From the IMG/VR virus record IMGVR_UViG_3300020162_001932, positions 1 through 33,789 of that record: 33,789 nucleotides of DNA. The stretch is one strand, 5' to 3'. The position numbers and the translations under genes are program-made. Shown piece by piece: positions 20,527 through 28,313 of the stretch (the stretch's first letter is position 1; every line of letters begins with the position of its first letter). Under the pieces are notes generated by a model that saw nothing but the letters and a program-made list of their open reading frames with translations, was not told the DNA's origin and did no database searches. The DNA is from a virus.

Positions 20527-20696
20527 TCCTGTGAGTCAAGAGAAACAATTTCTAGTTCATCATTTTCTGGTTCAATCCATTCATAAAATTCTGCAAGAAC
20601 AGCACGAGCATCCTCTCTAGAAATACTTTTATCTGCTACTCTTTCCAGAGACCAGTCCCTTACGTGAGCAACAATATCTTCAGTTGTTGTATTCAT
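20523..20696 (-). CDS. Small acidic hypothetical protein
   Basis: A 57-aa protein starting MNTTTEDIVAHVRDWSLERV, with an acidic end FYEWIEPENDELEIVSLDSQD (last 21 residues: F-Y-E-W-I-E-P then acidic). No known motif. I chose the ATG at 20696, a 17-bp overlap with the GIY-YIG gene. The longer frame to 20912 would overlap most of that gene and has unnatural composition in the added part. Confidence 0.65.
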   Translation of the reverse strand: MNTTTEDIVAHVRDWSLERVADKSISREDARAVLAEFYEWIEPENDELEIVSLDSQD

Positions 20697-21117
20697 AGTA
20701 ATCTTTTCTGAAATATCGGGACAATACGTTGGAATTGTAGAACAAGGGATCTCCGTTGTCAAGTGATTCTGTGAGGACGTTGTTAATGAAGAGTTGTCGG
20801 GTCTCTTCATAGTTTGTTTTGCCCTTTGTTTTATGTAATGATAAGATAGTTCGACTAAAATTTTCTCTGCCCAATTTATCAATGTCTTCTTTAAGTTCCG
20901 GACAAGACCCATAATAGTTTTTCCAATCTGATTCTGATTTTACTTTTCTTTTTTTACCTCTTGGAGTTCTGAACTGCCAGAAGTATTTTCTACCTACGTA
21001 TTTTCTGTGATTGATTTTATTAAAAATAAGATAAACAAATCCAAAATAATCCTCAATATTATCAGACTCGAAAGGATTCTCATCATAATACCAAGGATTA
21101 GTATAACTACAACTCAT
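20680..21117 (-). CDS. GIY-YIG family endonuclease, free-standing
   Basis: A 145-aa protein. GFVYLI (26-31) and KYVGRK (39-44) are the two strands of the GIY-YIG module with the conserved Arg (R43). GKKRKVKSESDWKNYYGS follows, then LGRENFSRTIL, and the likely catalytic Glu in TNYEETRQLF (E104 or E105). FYNSN near the C-terminus is also typical. There is no separate DNA-binding domain, as in T4 Seg-type enzymes. It lies 61 bp after nrdB, a common place for phage homing genes near ribonucleotide-reductase genes. A late-promoter-like CATAAATA is 20 bp upstream. Confidence 0.78.
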   Translation of the reverse strand: MSCSYTNPWYYDENPFESDNIEDYFGFVYLIFNKINHRKYVGRKYFWQFRTPRGKKRKVKSESDWKNYYGSCPELKEDIDKLGRENFSRTILSLHKTKGKTNYEETRQLFINNVLTESLDNGDPLFYNSNVLSRYFRKDYYEYNN

Positions 21118-21137
21118 TTAAATACTCTTTGTGAAGG

Positions 21138-21145
21138 TATTTATG
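21138..21145 (-). promoter_or_regulatory. Late-promoter-like site
   Basis: CATAAATA followed by C (7/8 match to TATAAATA), 20 bp before the ATG of the GIY-YIG gene. Confidence 0.45.
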
Positions 21146-21178
21146 AGTAGGATTTATTTCTACTGAATATTTTTATTA

Positions 21179-22354
21179 TTAAAGTTTAAATCCACTAAAT
21201 GTATCAGTTTTAACATCCTGTTTAATGCCACCAATCAAATAGGCTTCAACTTCCACTTCCTGAGGTGCCACCTGAAGACCTTTTGAATTCAACCAATGTT
21301 GAGTCCAAGGAAGTGGATTATTGTTCGCAGGAATATCATAAACTGGTTTGAGACCAATTGCTTTCATACGACGATTTGCAATCCACTCAACATATCTCTG
21401 AAGAAGTTTATCATTAAGACCAATCATAGACCCATCTTTAAACAAATAATCTGCCCACTTCTTTTCTTCGTTTACTGCACGATCAAACATCTTATAAACC
21501 CACTCTTCTTCTTCTTTTGCGATCTGTTGCATTTCAGGATCATCACCTTCCTTCCATTTGTTTAGAATGTTTTGAGTAAGTGCTAAATGTTGTGATTCGT
21601 CTCTTGCGATAAGAGAGATGATCTTAGCTGATCCTTCCATAAGCTTAAGTTCGCCAAAGGCGAAACTGCAAGCAAAACTAACGTAGAAGCGAATACCTTC
21701 AAGAATATTAACGTTTGCGACTGCTCTGTAGAGTTTTCTTTTAACATCGTTGAGATTCTCCTTTGCGTAAGTGACTCCTTCAAGTCTGTGCTTCCATGAT
21801 TCAGAAGTACCATAACTTTGTGCTGATTGAATAAAGTCATCATAAGACTCAGTAATGCTTGCTGCACGTTCTAGAATACGATCATCATGAATAATAGTAT
21901 CAAAGATTTCGCAAGGATCCGAATAGATATTTTTGATAATATAAGTATACGAACGACTATGGATCATCTCCATAAATTCCCACACAGTCATACACGCTTC
22001 CAGTTCAGGAAGAGAACAATATGGTAAAAATGCCATACCAGGACCACGACCCTGAATAGAATCGAGCATAATCTGATACTTCAAATTAGAAGTAAAAATA
22101 TGCTTCTGTTCTGAACGGAGAGTTTGATAGTCTCCACGATCTTTTTGAAGTGAGATTTCTTCAGGTCTCCAAAAATAACTTAATTGCTGTTGAGTTAGTT
22201 TATCAAAAACAGGATACTTATATGAGTCATATCTTTGAACTCCAAGAGGGGCACCAAAAAACATTGGTTGCTTCTTAGTATTCACTTCTTCAGTATTAAA
22301 AACGGTCATTCCTTTAATTTTTTGTTCTTCGGGTGACATAAAATTGTACTGCAT
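21179..22354 (-). CDS. nrdB: Ribonucleotide reductase class Ia, beta subunit
   Basis: A 391-aa small subunit carrying the diiron-tyrosyl radical. MFFGAPLGVQRYDSYKYPVF then LSYFWRPEEISLQKDR matches E. coli NrdB. Iron ligands are visible as D98 (MLDSIQG), E129 and H132 (EFMEMIHSRS), the Glu after SFAFG, and RDESQH. The radical Tyr is Y136 in HSRSYTY. SMIGLNDKLLQRYVEW and VAPQEVEVEAYL complete the family. It provides deoxynucleotides for phage replication together with NrdA. Several in-frame Met codons lie near the start (1, 6, 16); the first is used here. Confidence 0.96.
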   Translation of the reverse strand: MQYNFMSPEEQKIKGMTVFNTEEVNTKKQPMFFGAPLGVQRYDSYKYPVFDKLTQQQLSYFWRPEEISLQKDRGDYQTLRSEQKHIFTSNLKYQIMLDSIQGRGPGMAFLPYCSLPELEACMTVWEFMEMIHSRSYTYIIKNIYSDPCEIFDTIIHDDRILERAASITESYDDFIQSAQSYGTSESWKHRLEGVTYAKENLNDVKRKLYRAVANVNILEGIRFYVSFACSFAFGELKLMEGSAKIISLIARDESQHLALTQNILNKWKEGDDPEMQQIAKEEEEWVYKMFDRAVNEEKKWADYLFKDGSMIGLNDKLLQRYVEWIANRRMKAIGLKPVYDIPANNNPLPWTQHWLNSKGLQVAPQEVEVEAYLIGGIKQDVKTDTFSGFKL

Positions 22355-22422
22355 ACTTTCTCTTTGATTACTTTAAACTCAATTCACCCTAACATATTTA
22401 AGGTTTTTAATTGTTATGAAAC

Positions 22423-24726
22423 TTAAATAGTGCAACTTTCACACGATTCTTCATCAGAACTCATAATATCATTTAGGAGAGATTGAAGTTCTGGTTTTGG
22501 TTCTTCAATTACCTCATCGGTCTTAACATCATAAGTGTTTTGATAGTATGCTGTTTTATGCCCCAACTTAAAACAAGTAAGCATATCTTGGGCCATTACG
22601 CTAACAGGAACTTCATTATCGGCATAATTTTCTGGGTTATACGACCAGTTTCCAGAAATTGCTTGATCAAAGAACTTTTGCATAACAGCAACAACATTAA
22701 TATAACCCCGATTGCTAGGCATATCCCAAAGAAGCGTATAATTGTTCTTAAGTGATTGATACTGAGGTACAATCTGCTTAAGAGGTCCCTTCTTCGACTT
22801 CTTAATGGACAAGTATCCACGAGGTGGTTCAATTCCATTGGTTGCATTTGACACAACGGAACTGCTCTCCGAAGGCATCTGTGCGGACAATGTTGAGTGC
22901 CTGAGACCGTGTTCCAGGATAGATGCTCTAAGACTTTCCCAATCATGTTGAAGACCTACAGATGAAACTTGATCGACATCCTTTTTATATGTATCAATAG
23001 GAAGAATACCATCAGCATACTTAGTACGACCAAAGTATTCACAGTGACCTTTCTCTTTCGCAATCTGATTTGATGCTTTTAGAAGGTAATACTGGAAGGA
23101 CTCAGAAAGACCGTGAACGGCGTCCCATGCCCCCTGTGAGTCGTAGTTGAACCCTAGTTTAGCAAGGTAGTGGGCAAGACCAATATAACCGATTCCAAGA
23201 GATCTACGACGTTTGGTAAAGTTCTCTGCTGCCTTCACAGGATAGTTTTGATAGTCAATAAGTTCTTCTAAAGAACGAATAGAAAGATTGCAAAGTTCCT
23301 CAAGTTCTTCATCAGATTTAACCTTACCAACGTTGATTGCTGATAGAATACAAGTCGCAATCTCTTGAGGACCATCATCATCAATATGTTGAATTGGTGT
23401 CGTGGGTTCTGTAATTTCTTGACAAAGGTTTGACATCGTAATCTGGTCCTTATAAGAACTATGAGAGTTACAATGGTCAATATTCATAATATAGATGCGA
23501 CCCGTTTCAGCACGTTCTTTGAGAAGAGTTAGAATAAGGTCCTGTGCTTTAATAGTTTTTTTGGGAGTATACTTATCTTCCTCATAACGTAAATACAATT
23601 GGTCAAAAGTATCAGTTCCAAAAGCATCATAAAGTCCAGGAACATCATGCGGAGAGAACAAAGTAATCTCACCATCTTGAATAAACCTTTCATAAAAGAT
23701 TTTGCTGAGTTGAATTGAGTAATCAAGTTTGCGAACACGATTATCCTCAGTTCCTTTATTGTTTTTAAGAACCAGAATGTCTTCTATTTCTTGGTGCCAG
23801 ATTGGAAAATGGACTGTAGCTGATCCACCACGGATTCCATTTTGGGTGCAGCATCGTACAGTTGATTCAAACTTTTTAAGGAAAGGAACAACACCAGTGT
23901 GCTGAACTTCTCCACCTCTGATTTTAGAGTTGATGCCCCTGATGCGACCTGCGTTGATACCAATTCCTGCTCTTTGAGAAACATACCTACCAATTGCCAT
24001 ATCACTACTGAAGATGCTGTCAAGGGTGTCGTCAACATCAACAAGAACACAAGATGCAAATTGACGAAGTGGGGTTCTAACACCTGCCATGATTGGTGTA
24101 GGAATGTTGATTTTGTGTTTGGAGATTGCGTCATAATACCTCTTGACGTATGACATTCTAATTTCTTTTGAATACTCTGCAAAGATAGTCAGAGCAATCA
24201 TCATATACATGAATTGTGGCGTTTCATATACTCCACCACCACTACGATCTTGAACCAAATATTTATCAACTACTTGACGTAGACCTGCATAAGTGAACAG
24301 ATAGTCTCGGTCATGATCAATATAAGAATCAGCACGTTCAATTTCTTCTTTTGAATATTTGATAAAAATATCCCTATCATATACTTCATGATTAACACAC
24401 TGATAAATGTGTTGCTCAAGATTAGGAAGTTCTTTCATCTTCCCATAAAGTTGCTTACGAACAGAAAATAATAGAAGACGAGCAGCAACAAATTGATAAT
24501 TGGGATGGTCTAGATCAATAAGGTCACTTGCACTACGAATAAGGATTTCTTGTATTTCTTGAGTGGATATTCCACTATAAAATTGAATACCAGAGGTCAT
24601 TTCAACTTGACTCGCAGAGACACCTGCAAGACCCTTACATGCCTCTTCAACCATCAAGTGCATCTTATCTAGGTCAAGAGATTCAATTAGACCATTTCTC
24701 TTGACTACTTTTGTTCCGTTGCTCAT
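22423..24726 (-). CDS. nrdA: Ribonucleotide reductase class Ia, alpha subunit
   Basis: A 767-aa catalytic subunit. The N-terminal KVVKRNGLIESLDLDKMHLM (6-25) starts an ATP-cone for allosteric control. The active-site cysteines are seen in FASCVLVDVDDTL, SNLCQEITEP (the N-x-C-x-E radical triad) and EIATCILSAINVG. RAGIGINAGRIRGINS binds substrate. The shuttling pair is C762 and C765 in the C-terminal tail SCESCTI, closer together than in E. coli. It starts with an ATGA overlap with the primase gene and lies 68 bp before nrdB, making a primase-nrdA-nrdB unit. Confidence 0.97.
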   Translation of the reverse strand: MSNGTKVVKRNGLIESLDLDKMHLMVEEACKGLAGVSASQVEMTSGIQFYSGISTQEIQEILIRSASDLIDLDHPNYQFVAARLLLFSVRKQLYGKMKELPNLEQHIYQCVNHEVYDRDIFIKYSKEEIERADSYIDHDRDYLFTYAGLRQVVDKYLVQDRSGGGVYETPQFMYMMIALTIFAEYSKEIRMSYVKRYYDAISKHKINIPTPIMAGVRTPLRQFASCVLVDVDDTLDSIFSSDMAIGRYVSQRAGIGINAGRIRGINSKIRGGEVQHTGVVPFLKKFESTVRCCTQNGIRGGSATVHFPIWHQEIEDILVLKNNKGTEDNRVRKLDYSIQLSKIFYERFIQDGEITLFSPHDVPGLYDAFGTDTFDQLYLRYEEDKYTPKKTIKAQDLILTLLKERAETGRIYIMNIDHCNSHSSYKDQITMSNLCQEITEPTTPIQHIDDDGPQEIATCILSAINVGKVKSDEELEELCNLSIRSLEELIDYQNYPVKAAENFTKRRRSLGIGYIGLAHYLAKLGFNYDSQGAWDAVHGLSESFQYYLLKASNQIAKEKGHCEYFGRTKYADGILPIDTYKKDVDQVSSVGLQHDWESLRASILEHGLRHSTLSAQMPSESSSVVSNATNGIEPPRGYLSIKKSKKGPLKQIVPQYQSLKNNYTLLWDMPSNRGYINVVAVMQKFFDQAISGNWSYNPENYADNEVPVSVMAQDMLTCFKLGHKTAYYQNTYDVKTDEVIEEPKPELQSLLNDIMSSDEESCESCTI

Positions 24727-25691
24727 ATTTTCTTCCAGGTAGTAAATTTAAGTTTTGCTTCTAAACCAGAGTAAGTGTTTGATTCTATCACAGACTGAAC
24801 ATCAAGTCCAGATAAAACCATGTCGTTCACATCTTTTTCTTTTATTGTTGAAGGCCAGATGACAACTTTTTGTCCAATTTCGATAACACGGGAAATTCTT
24901 GATAGGATTTCTCGATTACGTGGTTCGTTATCATAAACCCAAACAGGATCACTAATACCCCACTTATCAACATCACCATCAGCTCCACAAAGAGCAATTG
25001 AGTTTGAAATAAAAGTGGAGTCGAAGGGACCTTCTGTGATGTAGACACTTTTATTTTTTTGGACTTTATCGAGACCATAGATTTTGGGGGCATCATCAAT
25101 AAGCATTATAGTAATATATTTAACCTTGCTTGGACCAAGTGCTCTTCCCTGAAATCCAATAAGTATATTTTGATAGAACAAAGGAATAATAATCCTAGGT
25201 TCATCTTTACTTACATTATCGAATGTTGGTCGGAGAGAATTAGTCCACTCTTTAAATTTTTCAGTGTAGTAATAGTTATCTGAATTTAATTTTCTATTTT
25301 CTAGATATGCTTTTGCAACAGGATTCTCTGATGCTTTAGGTAAATCTAATTTAGGTTTAAACTTTGGTGCTTCAAATTTTAATACTGGTGCTTGAGTTGT
25401 AAAGTTTTTTCCAGTGTTTCCTTCTTTAAATTTTTCAAAAATATATTGTTTATGAATTTGAGTATCAATTTGTTTTAAAAAGTTATTAAAGGATACATTA
25501 ATTCCACAATTATGACACTTATAGTTTGTGTTATTCTTTATTTGATATAAGTATCCTCTTGCTTTATTTTTATTAGTTTGAGAGTCTCCACAAATTGGAC
25601 AACGAAAGTTGTATAGATTATTCTTTACCCTCTTAAATTTTTGAAATCTAGAAGATATCAAATTGATGTACTTTACATCAACAAAGTCCAT
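24723..25691 (-). CDS. DNA primase, T4 gp61-like
   Basis: A 322-aa primase. A zinc finger near the N-terminus uses two CxxC pairs (RCPICGDSQ at about 30-38 and KCHNCGINV at about 58-66 with the chosen start). The TOPRIM domain shows VYITEGPFDSTF with the catalytic Glu, ALCGADGDVDKW and VWVYDNEPRN with the acidic cluster. It makes RNA primers together with the phage helicase (gp41-like, not in this window). The ATG at 25691 is preferred over an in-frame TTG six bases earlier. It is the first gene after a sigma70-type promoter. Confidence 0.9.
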   Translation of the reverse strand: MDFVDVKYINLISSRFQKFKRVKNNLYNFRCPICGDSQTNKNKARGYLYQIKNNTNYKCHNCGINVSFNNFLKQIDTQIHKQYIFEKFKEGNTGKNFTTQAPVLKFEAPKFKPKLDLPKASENPVAKAYLENRKLNSDNYYYTEKFKEWTNSLRPTFDNVSKDEPRIIIPLFYQNILIGFQGRALGPSKVKYITIMLIDDAPKIYGLDKVQKNKSVYITEGPFDSTFISNSIALCGADGDVDKWGISDPVWVYDNEPRNREILSRISRVIEIGQKVVIWPSTIKEKDVNDMVLSGLDVQSVIESNTYSGLEAKLKFTTWKKI

Positions 25692-25715
25692 AAACAAAAA
25701 TTAACCTGTTGACAT

Positions 25716-25743
25716 ATCATACCACATTATCCTACTTTGTAAA
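25716..25743 (-). promoter_or_regulatory. Sigma70-type promoter for primase-nrdA-nrdB
   Basis: Minus strand TTTACA, 16 bases, TATGAT, about 25 bp before the primase ATG, in a 166-bp gap without a gene. The rest of the gap is AT-rich with a small GGCA/TGCC hairpin at its upstream end that lacks a T-run. Confidence 0.65.
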
Positions 25744-25857
25744 GACAGAGTGAAGTGATTACTGATGTCCATTTAATAATTGAATTAGTTATTTTATGTA
25801 GAGAATATGAAGTAGGTTTTTTTTTAGTTTTCACGGCATCCAAGTGCCAACGATAAC

Positions 25858-26271
25858 TTATTTATTTTTTTCTATTACGACTCCAGAACTATTTGGAGTT
25901 AAAATGTCTACAACCATTGTTGATTGAGATATTGCAAAAGATGCTAAAGTAAAAATTCCAACTATGATCCAACGAAATTTTACAAACTCATCCAATTTTA
26001 TTTCTATTTTTTCTATTCTTCCAGAAACTGTTTCGTGCTGTTCTTTATTTTCATCTTTTAATTCACTAATCATTCTTGAAATCATATCATCAGTTTTTCC
26101 ACACTGCTCTATTCTTTCATCATGAACAGCAAGCATTCTAGTAACATTTACATTTGCCTCAATTAACTTATCAATTGCATTCTCAATTTTTGCCAGCAAT
26201 TGATCTGAAGAATTAAGTTTTTCTTCTAGTATTGCAACTTTAGTTTCTGTTATCTGAGTAGGAGAATACAT
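25858..26271 (-). CDS. Coiled-coil protein with C-terminal membrane segment
   Basis: A 137-aa protein. Residues about 8-95 form long charged helices with heptad-like spacing (ILEEKLNSSDQLLAKIENAI, then SRMISELKDENKEQHETV). One hydrophobic helix WIIVGIFTLASFAISQ follows at about 101-116, then a short polar tail. The plan resembles small phage membrane proteins of the spanin/holin neighbourhood, but no family can be named. It starts one base after the upstream stop. Confidence 0.65.
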   Translation of the reverse strand: MYSPTQITETKVAILEEKLNSSDQLLAKIENAIDKLIEANVNVTRMLAVHDERIEQCGKTDDMISRMISELKDENKEQHETVSGRIEKIEIKLDEFVKFRWIIVGIFTLASFAISQSTMVVDILTPNSSGVVIEKNK

Positions 26272-26272
26272 T

Positions 26273-26473
26273 TTACTTGTTTTTTAGGTACTGCATCCAT
26301 AATTTGCGAGATCCTCTTCCACCACTCATATATCTTTTACGAACCTTCCCCATAACAGGATCAAATCCAGCAACAGGACCTTTAGGATCTGCGGCACTTG
26401 TAAATCCATCAGCGCCAGCAACCATTTGCTCTCTAATAATATTTATAATTTTATCAAGTTTCTTCTTTTCCAT
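26273..26473 (-). CDS. Small basic hypothetical protein
   Basis: A 66-aa protein: a helical start MEKKKLDKIINIIREQMVAG, a Gly/Pro-rich middle (DPKGPVAGFDPVMGKVRKRY) and a basic aromatic end (SRKLWMQYLKNK). It looks like a conserved small structural or assembly factor of cyanophages, but there is no recognisable domain. It overlaps the upstream gene by 20 bp and is followed one base later by the coiled-coil gene, so it is in a coupled set. Confidence 0.65.
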   Translation of the reverse strand: MEKKKLDKIINIIREQMVAGADGFTSAADPKGPVAGFDPVMGKVRKRYMSGGRGSRKLWMQYLKNK

Positions 26474-26846
26474 TGTAGATTTTATAGAGTTCTGTTAAAC
26501 AAGTAAGATCAACTTGAATATCATGAATACTTGATTGTGGATATTCTGGAAGTCTATTAAGAAAAATAATAAATGATTTAACAGAAGACCACAAATCTTG
26601 TTCAATTTTAAAAAACAACATCGGTGTAGTTGCTTCTCCAAAAATGTTATAAAGAATTATAAAATGATTTAAGATCAGGTGAGTTTTTAGTTCACCTGAT
26701 TTCTTATATCTCTTCAGTAATCTTTTTATATACTTAAAATGATTTAAGTCCTTTTCAAAATCTTCTTTAGTGACTGCTTGAGGGTTTTCATAATACCTAA
26801 TAGCAAACAAGAGAAAATTATCCTCATTCAGTTCATTAAAAATCAT
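26454..26846 (-). CDS. Conserved hypothetical T4-like phage protein
   Basis: A 130-aa all-helical-looking protein: MIFNELNEDNFLLFAIRYYE, a basic DFEKDLNHFKYIKRLLKRYK, then LILNHFIILYNIFGEATTPM and a Trp-containing amphipathic stretch. I recall similar small proteins encoded in many T4-like phages without a known role; that is memory, not a search. It starts 6 bp after the structural protein gene's stop and overlaps the next gene by 20 bp. Confidence 0.7.
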   Translation of the reverse strand: MIFNELNEDNFLLFAIRYYENPQAVTKEDFEKDLNHFKYIKRLLKRYKKSGELKTHLILNHFIILYNIFGEATTPMLFFKIEQDLWSSVKSFIIFLNRLPEYPQSSIHDIQVDLTCLTELYKIYNGKEET

Positions 26847-26852
26847 ATTTTA

Positions 26853-27605
26853 TCAGAATGGAGGATAAGGTAGATTATTTCCAGTTGTAATGCCAGACAT
26901 TGCAACAAGAACTTCAGATTTAACTCTGATATTACCTTCGGAGTCTCTATAAGTTGTAACACCAACCCAACCACTATGAGTTAGTTTGAATTTTGTAGAT
27001 ACTGCTGCTTCTGTTTCGGCATCCTCAACACCAATCACAGAAGTCTCATGACCACCAGTGACTCTTGAGAATGTAATAACTGCTGCAGTCGCAATTCCAG
27101 CAGAAATTGTAGATGCAAGTGAAACACTAGTAGCACCAACAGTTGAAACAATTCTAGTATTTGCACCACTTACAAAGGTATCTCCAGAAATAACTCCTGT
27201 TAAAGAATTCACAAAAACAATATTAGTCCCAATTCCAGCATTTGTAGTTGCTGCAGAAACTAGTACAGTAATAGTTTCAGTATCTCCACCACCCGATTGA
27301 TTCAAATGACTATCTAATACCGCAAACTTTGGAGATTCACTAATCTGGAACTGTACTCCAGAAATTGCTGCTCCACTCAGTCCAGCAGTTGATGCGATTG
27401 ATAGTTGTGTTGTGCTTGCAATTCCAACGATTACAGCATCTCCAATATTAACGCCAAATGCTGCACCAAACCTAATCACGTCACCAGTTTTAGCAGCCCC
27501 AACGTTTCCAAAAGTAGTGCCTGTACCTGTTACGACAAGAGTGTCATAGTTTAAAGATACTGTTCCACCAGAACCAACATTATCATTGTTTCCCCAGAGT
27601 GCCAT
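26853..27605 (-). CDS. Putative virion structural protein (Gly/Ser/Thr/Val-rich beta)
   Basis: A 250-aa protein with the composition of phage tail, fibre or head-decoration proteins. It starts MALWGNNDNVGSGGTVSLNY and continues in repeated short beta-strand units rich in T, V, G and A (VVTGTGTTFGNVGAAKTGDV; SAATTNAGIGTNIVFVNS). There are no cysteines. A late promoter TATAAATA 37 bp upstream and an AAAGG ribosome site support late high expression. Its exact place in the virion cannot be told. It is the first gene of a late operon with the three following small genes. Confidence 0.75.
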   Translation of the reverse strand: MALWGNNDNVGSGGTVSLNYDTLVVTGTGTTFGNVGAAKTGDVIRFGAAFGVNIGDAVIVGIASTTQLSIASTAGLSGAAISGVQFQISESPKFAVLDSHLNQSGGGDTETITVLVSAATTNAGIGTNIVFVNSLTGVISGDTFVSGANTRIVSTVGATSVSLASTISAGIATAAVITFSRVTGGHETSVIGVEDAETEAAVSTKFKLTHSGWVGVTTYRDSEGNIRVKSEVLVAMSGITTGNNLPYPPF

Positions 27606-27641
27606 TCTTTTTACCTTTTACTAAAATTTTTTTGCTATGAG

Positions 27642-27649
27642 TATTTATA
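27642..27649 (-). promoter_or_regulatory. T4-type late promoter
   Basis: TATAAATA followed by C on the minus strand. It shares its first T with the T-run of the preceding terminator, so transcription stop and late start are fused. Confidence 0.8.
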
Positions 27650-27673
27650 AAAAAAGAGAAGTTCTCACTTCTC
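27649..27673 (-). terminator. Intrinsic terminator overlapping a stop codon
   Basis: GAGAAGT-GAGA-ACTTCTC, 7 perfect pairs, then seven Ts. The stem includes the TGA of the 56-aa gene. Confidence 0.85.
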
Positions 27674-27835
27674 CTTAGTTTTATCTTTTTTGATTAATGA
27701 TACTAAAATATTTTTAATTAATCTATGAACACTATTTGACTTTACACTTGGAATTTCATCCAGTGCTTCAGATAATCCCAACAACAAAGCCAGAGTCAGA
27801 GCAATTCCCCAGTTAAGAAGAAAACACTCCAACAT
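27665..27835 (-). CDS. Small membrane protein
   Basis: A 56-aa protein starting MLECFLLNWGIALTLALLLG, giving one hydrophobic segment at about residues 4-20, then an acidic turn and a basic C-terminal helix (SLIKKDKTKEK). It could be a small holin-like or anchor protein, but one helix is not diagnostic. The ATG shares one base with the upstream stop (TGATG), strong support that it is translated. The stop lies in the terminator stem. Confidence 0.65.
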   Translation of the reverse strand: MLECFLLNWGIALTLALLLGLSEALDEIPSVKSNSVHRLIKNILVSLIKKDKTKEK

Positions 27836-28017
27836 CACTCTGGGCAGTTATTGAGGAGTTTTGTTCTTATTAAGTTCACTGCAACATCATCAATATCATT
27901 GTCAGTGCTTTTCGCATACTTTTCAAGAAGATGTACTACAAATCTTTTAACTTCGCAACTCTTCCAGAACATTTCAACAAGACTTTCACCAAGTTTTACT
28001 AGTACATTGAAGTTCAT
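27835..28017 (-). CDS. Small hypothetical protein
   Basis: A 60-aa protein, MNFNVLVKLGESLVEMFWKS, then a basic helical part (VKRFVVHLLEKYAKSTD) and an acidic end. No domain recognised. It has a clear GGAG ribosome site 7 bases before the ATG and is coupled to the membrane protein gene downstream by TGATG. A TCTAAATA late-promoter-like site lies about 35 bp upstream. Confidence 0.65.
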   Translation of the reverse strand: MNFNVLVKLGESLVEMFWKSCEVKRFVVHLLEKYAKSTDNDIDDVAVNLIRTKLLNNCPE

Positions 28018-28055
28018 CGTTTTTCTCCGTGTGGAAGTGGTTGTAACTATTTAGA

Positions 28056-28313
28056 TTAATCAAACCTTGATCCGATTTTAGTTTTGGGTGTTTTTTTCAT
28101 ATTCTCTTTTTCTTTTTCAGTGCGAGTATAGTCATAACCACCTGGTTCTTTTTTTGCCTTTGGTGGATCACCTGGCATTCTCACCCGACTACCATCTTTT
28201 TTTACCATCATATAATCTTCCAAAGACATTTTTACTGATGTGCTAGTTTCGTCAACCATATCACCTTCTGGTTGGTAAGATGCCTCAAGAGGAAGTTTAT
28301 TAGTTCTTTGCAT
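28056..28313 (-). CDS. Hypothetical hydrophilic protein
   Basis: An 85-aa strongly hydrophilic protein ([20 protein letters not shown], then [20 protein letters not shown]), probably disordered, with a basic C-terminus. I chose the ATG at 28313; the longer frame begins with TTG at 28334. It overlaps the end of the 528-aa gene by 14 bp. It is probably co-expressed with that late gene. No family recognised. Confidence 0.6.
   Translation of the reverse strand: MQRTNKLPLEASYQPEGDMVDETSTSVKMSLEDYMMVKKDGSRVRMPGDPPKAKKEPGGYDYTRTEKEKENMKKTPKTKIGSRFD

Noticed and set aside
20523-20912. 129-aa version of the small acidic protein
   Set aside because: Its N-terminal 72 residues are an out-of-frame reading of the GIY-YIG gene.
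21146-21178. AGTAG/CTACT hairpin after nrdB as a terminator
   Set aside because: Only five pairs, nine-base loop and no T-run.
22596-24182. Several 60-130-aa frames inside nrdA on both strands
   Set aside because: Shadows of an intact 767-aa reductase gene with all catalytic motifs.
25800-25857. GGCA/TGCC hairpin with a nearby A/T run as a terminator
   Set aside because: On the transcribed strand the stem is followed by As, not Ts, and has only four pairs.
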